In this document: positions 61,378 through 64,000 of the stretch, piece by piece | Layout of the letters: every line of letters begins with the position of its first letter | Numbering within the stretch: position 1 is the stretch's first letter | DNA from: Actinomadura citrea | Lineage (GTDB): Bacteria > Actinomycetota > Actinomycetes > Streptosporangiales > Streptosporangiaceae | DNA length: 64,000 nt | Direction: 5' to 3' | NCBI RefSeq assembly: GCF_013409045.1 | Contig: NZ_JACCBT010000001.1 | Location: 4,464,001-4,528,000 of the forward strand | Program-made: the position numbers and the translations under genes | The notes under the pieces: generated by a model | Databases searched by the model: none | Seen by the model: only the letters and a program-made list of their open reading frames with translations | Told to the model about the DNA's origin: nothing

Positions 61378-62724
61378 ATGGACACCCCCACGCTCCTTGC
61401 CCACCTGCACCACCACGACACCGCCCTGAGCCTGCCCCGGGGCGCCTTCCTGCGCTGGGACGACGCGGACCTGCACCGCGCCGCGCACACCGGCGACCCC
61501 GAGGGCTACGCCCTGCTCGGCCTGGCCCCCGGCGTTCGGCCCTGGCAGCGCGCCCGCGTGCTGCTGCAGATCCTGGCCGCCTCCCAGGCCGGCCTGGACG
61601 ACCGCGCCCGCGCCGTGCAGGCACGCGTCGCCCGCGTCCTGACCCTGGGCCTGCCGCCCGCCCACGTCATCACCGTCCTGCTCGCGCTGCGGCGGCTGCG
61701 CGCCAACCACAAGCACACCACCCGCACCGCGCTGCGGTTCGTCCTGGAGCACCCCGCCGCCGACGCGCTCATCGCCGCGCGCCGCCCCGCCCTGCGCGAC
61801 TGCTTCGAGCACGCCCTCGGCACCGCCACCGCCCGCGGCTGCGCCTCCCGCATCGCCGGCGGCGACACCGCGTCGGACTACCTCCAGCGGCGCCTGCTGC
61901 GCTTTCTCACCCACCCCGCCGCCGCGCCCGCCCGCGTCCGGGCCCTCTACAACGCCGACAACGCGGCGGCCGCGGCCGCGGCGGGCGGCCCCGCCGCGGT
62001 GGGGGAGCCGGTGCTGCCCGTCGACACCGTCCGCGAACGGCCCGCCACCATCACCGCCACCAACCGCGGCGACATCGCCGCCACCCTCGTCCACCTGTAC
62101 CGGGGCGGGCCCGCCGAAGACCTCTACGCCGCCCTCGGCCGCTACGTCGGCGCCGCCGCCGCGGCGTTCCCCCGCTTCACCGGCACCGTCGCCCTGGTCA
62201 TGGACGCCTCGGCGTCCATGCGCGGCTACGGCGACCGCGAATGGGCCGCACTGTCCCAAACCGCCGCGCTGCGCATGGTGCTGTCCCAGGTGTGCGCCCG
62301 GCTGGAGGTCATCGAGACCGGCGGCGACGAGCGCACCCCCCGCGGCGCCACCGACCTGGCCACCGGCGTCCTGGACGCCCTGGGCGCCGGCCCCGACCTG
62401 GTCGCCGTCGTCTCCGACGGCTACGAGAACGTCTTCCCCGGCGACCTGGCCAGGGTCGTGGCGAGCCTGCCGCACGCCGGCATCACCACCCCCGTGGTGT
62501 TCTGCCACGCCCTGTTCACCGGCAGCGACGACCTGACGCTGCGGCGCCCCGCCCCGGCCCTGCCCCAGCGCGGCTTCTGGCACCAGGACGACTTCGCCGA
62601 ACTGCTGCCCTGGATGTTCGGGCACTGCGACGCCGGCGCGCCCTGGCTGCGCGCCGCCCTGCACGACCGCCTGGACGCCCTCGACCGGCAGGCCGACACC
62701 CTCACCGCCCGCATCGCCGCCTGA
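61378..62724 (+). CDS. vWA-domain protein with helical N-terminus (TROVE-like layout)
   Basis: 448 residues. About 1-200 is helical repeat-like sequence (VLLQILAASQAGLDDRARAVQARVARVLTLGLPPAHVITVLLALRRLRAN). About 268-410 is a von Willebrand A domain with a full MIDAS, VALVMDASASMRGYG (D276, S278, S280), PRGATDLATGV and VAVVSDGYEN. Helical repeats followed by vWA recalls the Ro60/TROVE layout, but sequence likeness to TROVE is not evident. An ARPP-1-like gene follows 83 bases later in the same direction and probably works with it. A GGAGG site lies 9 bases before the ATG. Function unknown; a conflict or RNA-handling role is inferred. Confidence 0.75.
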   Translation: MDTPTLLAHLHHHDTALSLPRGAFLRWDDADLHRAAHTGDPEGYALLGLAPGVRPWQRARVLLQILAASQAGLDDRARAVQARVARVLTLGLPPAHVITVLLALRRLRANHKHTTRTALRFVLEHPAADALIAARRPALRDCFEHALGTATARGCASRIAGGDTASDYLQRRLLRFLTHPAAAPARVRALYNADNAAAAAAAGGPAAVGEPVLPVDTVRERPATITATNRGDIAATLVHLYRGGPAEDLYAALGRYVGAAAAAFPRFTGTVALVMDASASMRGYGDREWAALSQTAALRMVLSQVCARLEVIETGGDERTPRGATDLATGVLDALGAGPDLVAVVSDGYENVFPGDLARVVASLPHAGITTPVVFCHALFTGSDDLTLRRPAPALPQRGFWHQDDFAELLPWMFGHCDAGAPWLRAALHDRLDALDRQADTLTARIAA

Positions 62725-62807
62725 ACCGGCCCGTGCGCGGACGCGCCGCGCCCGCACGCCCGACGCACGCGCGATGCACGCCCCCACCACCCTGAAGGGA
62801 GCACCGC

Positions 62808-63818
62808 ATGACCCAGATGACGGCGCTCGACACCCTCGTCCCCGGCCCCCTCAGCCTCGCCGGGCACCGCCTGGGCACCCCCCAGCAGGCCGGCGCGCTC
62901 ACCATGGTGCCCATCTCCGGACCCGCCCACCGCGGCTTCGTGCCGCCCCGCACCGGCCTCAAACTGACCCGCGTCGTCGGCTACGGGCAGGTCGAACTCG
63001 CCAACCGCGCCGACTCCGGCGTCGCCATCGTCCCCCTGCACATCGGCTACATCCAGGACCACGCCCAGAACCACGCCCTGTGCCGGTCGGCGTTCCTGGC
63101 CGCCGGGCAGACCGTGCGCTTCGACGACGCCTGCTGCGTCCAGCAGAGCCAGGGCGGCTACCTCAGCGAGCGCGACCAGTGGTTCTTCGTCCTGCCGCTG
63201 GAACTGCGCGCCCGCGCCCTGGACCTGCGCGGCGTCACCGGCTACAGCAAGCTGTGGGACGACATCGCCGCCCTCAACGCCCGCCACGGCCTGCCCCGCC
63301 GCGGCCACCTGGAGCAGATCCTGTCCCGCAAGCGGGCCGTGCTGACCCAGTTCCAGTCCCGCCTGGAACCGCAGCCCGGCCAGCTCGGCGCCCTGTTCTT
63401 CGTCTCCGGCCGCTTCGCCGGCCTGGAGATCGCACCCGACCCCCGCTACTTCGCCGAGATGTGGACCGCGCTGGTCTGCTTCGCCTACGGCGTCGCCGCC
63501 TGGCACGCCGAACCCGCCCCGCCCGGCCCCGACACGGCCCCCTACGACCTCGGCCCCACCGACCTCGCCCCCAACGACGGGGCGCCGTACGAGGCGGCCG
63601 GGCTCGCCGGGCTGCGCGCCGCCCTGGAACGCGACCGCTCCGCCCGCCTCACCGAGATCGGCGGCTGGCTCGCCGACGCCCCCGCCGGCCCCGTCGAACT
63701 GCGCGAGGAGGAGCGCTACCTCGACCTGCGGCTGTCCACCGTCACCGGCCCCCACCTGGCCGGGCAGATCGTCACCGACGGCGACCGCACCGTCTACGCG
63801 TCCCTGTTCGCCCGCTGA
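62808..63818 (+). CDS. ARPP-1-like domain protein
   Basis: 336 residues. VELANRADSGVAIVPLHIGYIQDHAQNHALCRSAFLAAGQTVRFDDACCVQQSQGGYL and LGALFFVSGRFAGLEIAPDPRYFAEMW follow the pattern of the ARPP-1 domain (ARG and rhodanese-phosphatase-superfamily-associated), recognisable by the VNR, the A-Q-N-H/R segment and a late 'G..FVSGRF..LEI....' stretch. The family has been described from prokaryotic immunity-type gene neighbourhoods; its biochemical activity is unknown. It lies behind the vWA gene, likely one operon. An AAGGGAGCA ribosome site precedes the ATG. No transmembrane helix is present. Confidence 0.65.
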   Translation: MTQMTALDTLVPGPLSLAGHRLGTPQQAGALTMVPISGPAHRGFVPPRTGLKLTRVVGYGQVELANRADSGVAIVPLHIGYIQDHAQNHALCRSAFLAAGQTVRFDDACCVQQSQGGYLSERDQWFFVLPLELRARALDLRGVTGYSKLWDDIAALNARHGLPRRGHLEQILSRKRAVLTQFQSRLEPQPGQLGALFFVSGRFAGLEIAPDPRYFAEMWTALVCFAYGVAAWHAEPAPPGPDTAPYDLGPTDLAPNDGAPYEAAGLAGLRAALERDRSARLTEIGGWLADAPAGPVELREEERYLDLRLSTVTGPHLAGQIVTDGDRTVYASLFAR

Positions 63819-63845
63819 CCGCCCGCCCCGGGGCGTCCCCGAACG

Positions 63846-63862
63846 AAAAAGGGGTTGCCCCC
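63846..63862 (-). terminator. Intrinsic terminator with T-tract
   Basis: On the minus strand GGGG-GCAA-CCCC followed by TTTTT, one of the few terminators here with a true T-run. It ends the partial gene at the right edge, 22 bases beyond its stop, and could also stop the convergent ARPP-1 transcript. Confidence 0.75.
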
Positions 63863-63883
63863 GGGGCGCGGCGCCCGGTTGAA

Positions 63884-64000
63884 TCAGAACCGCGGGAACT
63901 GTGCCGGGCGCGTCAGGCTGAAACCCGATTCCAGATCCGGGAAACGCGCGATGCTCGAGACATCGTCAAGGCGATAGTGAACCTGACGAGGCGCCGGCCG
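63884..64000 (-). CDS. C-terminal end of an unidentified gene (partial)
   Basis: The last 38 codons of a minus-strand gene that continues beyond the right edge, reading VHYRLDDVSSIARFPDLESG and ending TRPAQFPRF before a TGA at 63886-63884. The codon pattern and the intrinsic terminator immediately downstream argue that it is real. Too little is present to name a family. Confidence 0.6.
   Translation of the reverse strand, partial: RPAPRQVHYRLDDVSSIARFPDLESGFSLTRPAQFPRF

Overview
The window is high-G+C actinomycete DNA. Strong third-position G/C, many GTG starts, apparently leaderless genes and 4-bp stop/start overlaps all point that way. Gene content (complete o-succinylbenzoate menaquinone genes, HemD-like nitrate regulator, DUF5999, DUF3040, WYL regulators, LutABC) suits a Streptosporangiales/Thermomonosporaceae-type organism such as Actinomadura. 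That placement is inference; no rRNA or other phylogenetic marker is present.

Layout. 1-6.7 kb: N-terminus of a membrane protein, a tandem glycine riboswitch driving gcvP, a TPR protein, a PPOX-type flavin/F420 enzyme, a small alpha/beta hydrolase and DUF5999. 6.9-9.8 kb: lutABC for lactate oxidation. 9.8-19 kb: a TetR regulator, then a nitrate-assimilation block (narK, nasC, nirD, the HemD-winged-helix regulator nnaR, a sirohydrochlorin chelatase); nasC and nirD are preceded by matching GlnR-like boxes. 19-24.4 kb: MarR plus a DrrAB-type exporter, a phytase-like secreted esterase and a primary-like sigma factor. 25.5-36.7 kb: cation efflux protein, then the menaquinone cluster menE<>menB...menC-menD, with menF further on at 40.8-42.1 kb.

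The menaquinone cluster is split by a foreign-looking stretch of about 6.3 kb (27,703-33,995). It is bounded by a 14-bp direct repeat that covers the menB stop codon and is repeated just before menC. The insert has lower G+C, several broken genes (a SAM methyltransferase and a GntR/UTRA regulator) and small orphan genes. Its one well-preserved unit is a Ro60/Rsr (TROVE-vWA) gene preceded on the same strand by two non-coding RNAs that fold as bacterial Y RNAs. One carries a circularly permuted tRNA-like module; the other is a short stem-loop with the same Ro60-binding motif. This Ro60-Y RNA island is the most striking item in the window.

37-64 kb: tyrosine phosphatase, fatty-acid desaturase, Nei-type glycosylase, WYL regulators, biotin transporter BioY, spermidine-synthase-like enzyme, SDR, HtrA-like protease, GlxA-type regulator with a divergent quinone reductase, radical SAM protein, GH10-like lipoprotein, DHFR-like and ArsR-SRPBCC proteins, RsbW-like ATPase, a 945-residue AAA-like protein with a degenerate P-loop, an EamA exporter, and a TetR-controlled ABC exporter. 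The end holds a two-gene unit: a vWA protein and an ARPP-1-like protein, a family reported from prokaryotic conflict/immunity loci.

Regulation readable from the sequence: glycine riboswitch (gcvP), GlnR-like boxes (nasC, nirD), a shared palindrome at the menE/menB and menF promoters, inverted or direct repeats at the MarR and TetR loci, and several strong hairpin terminators.
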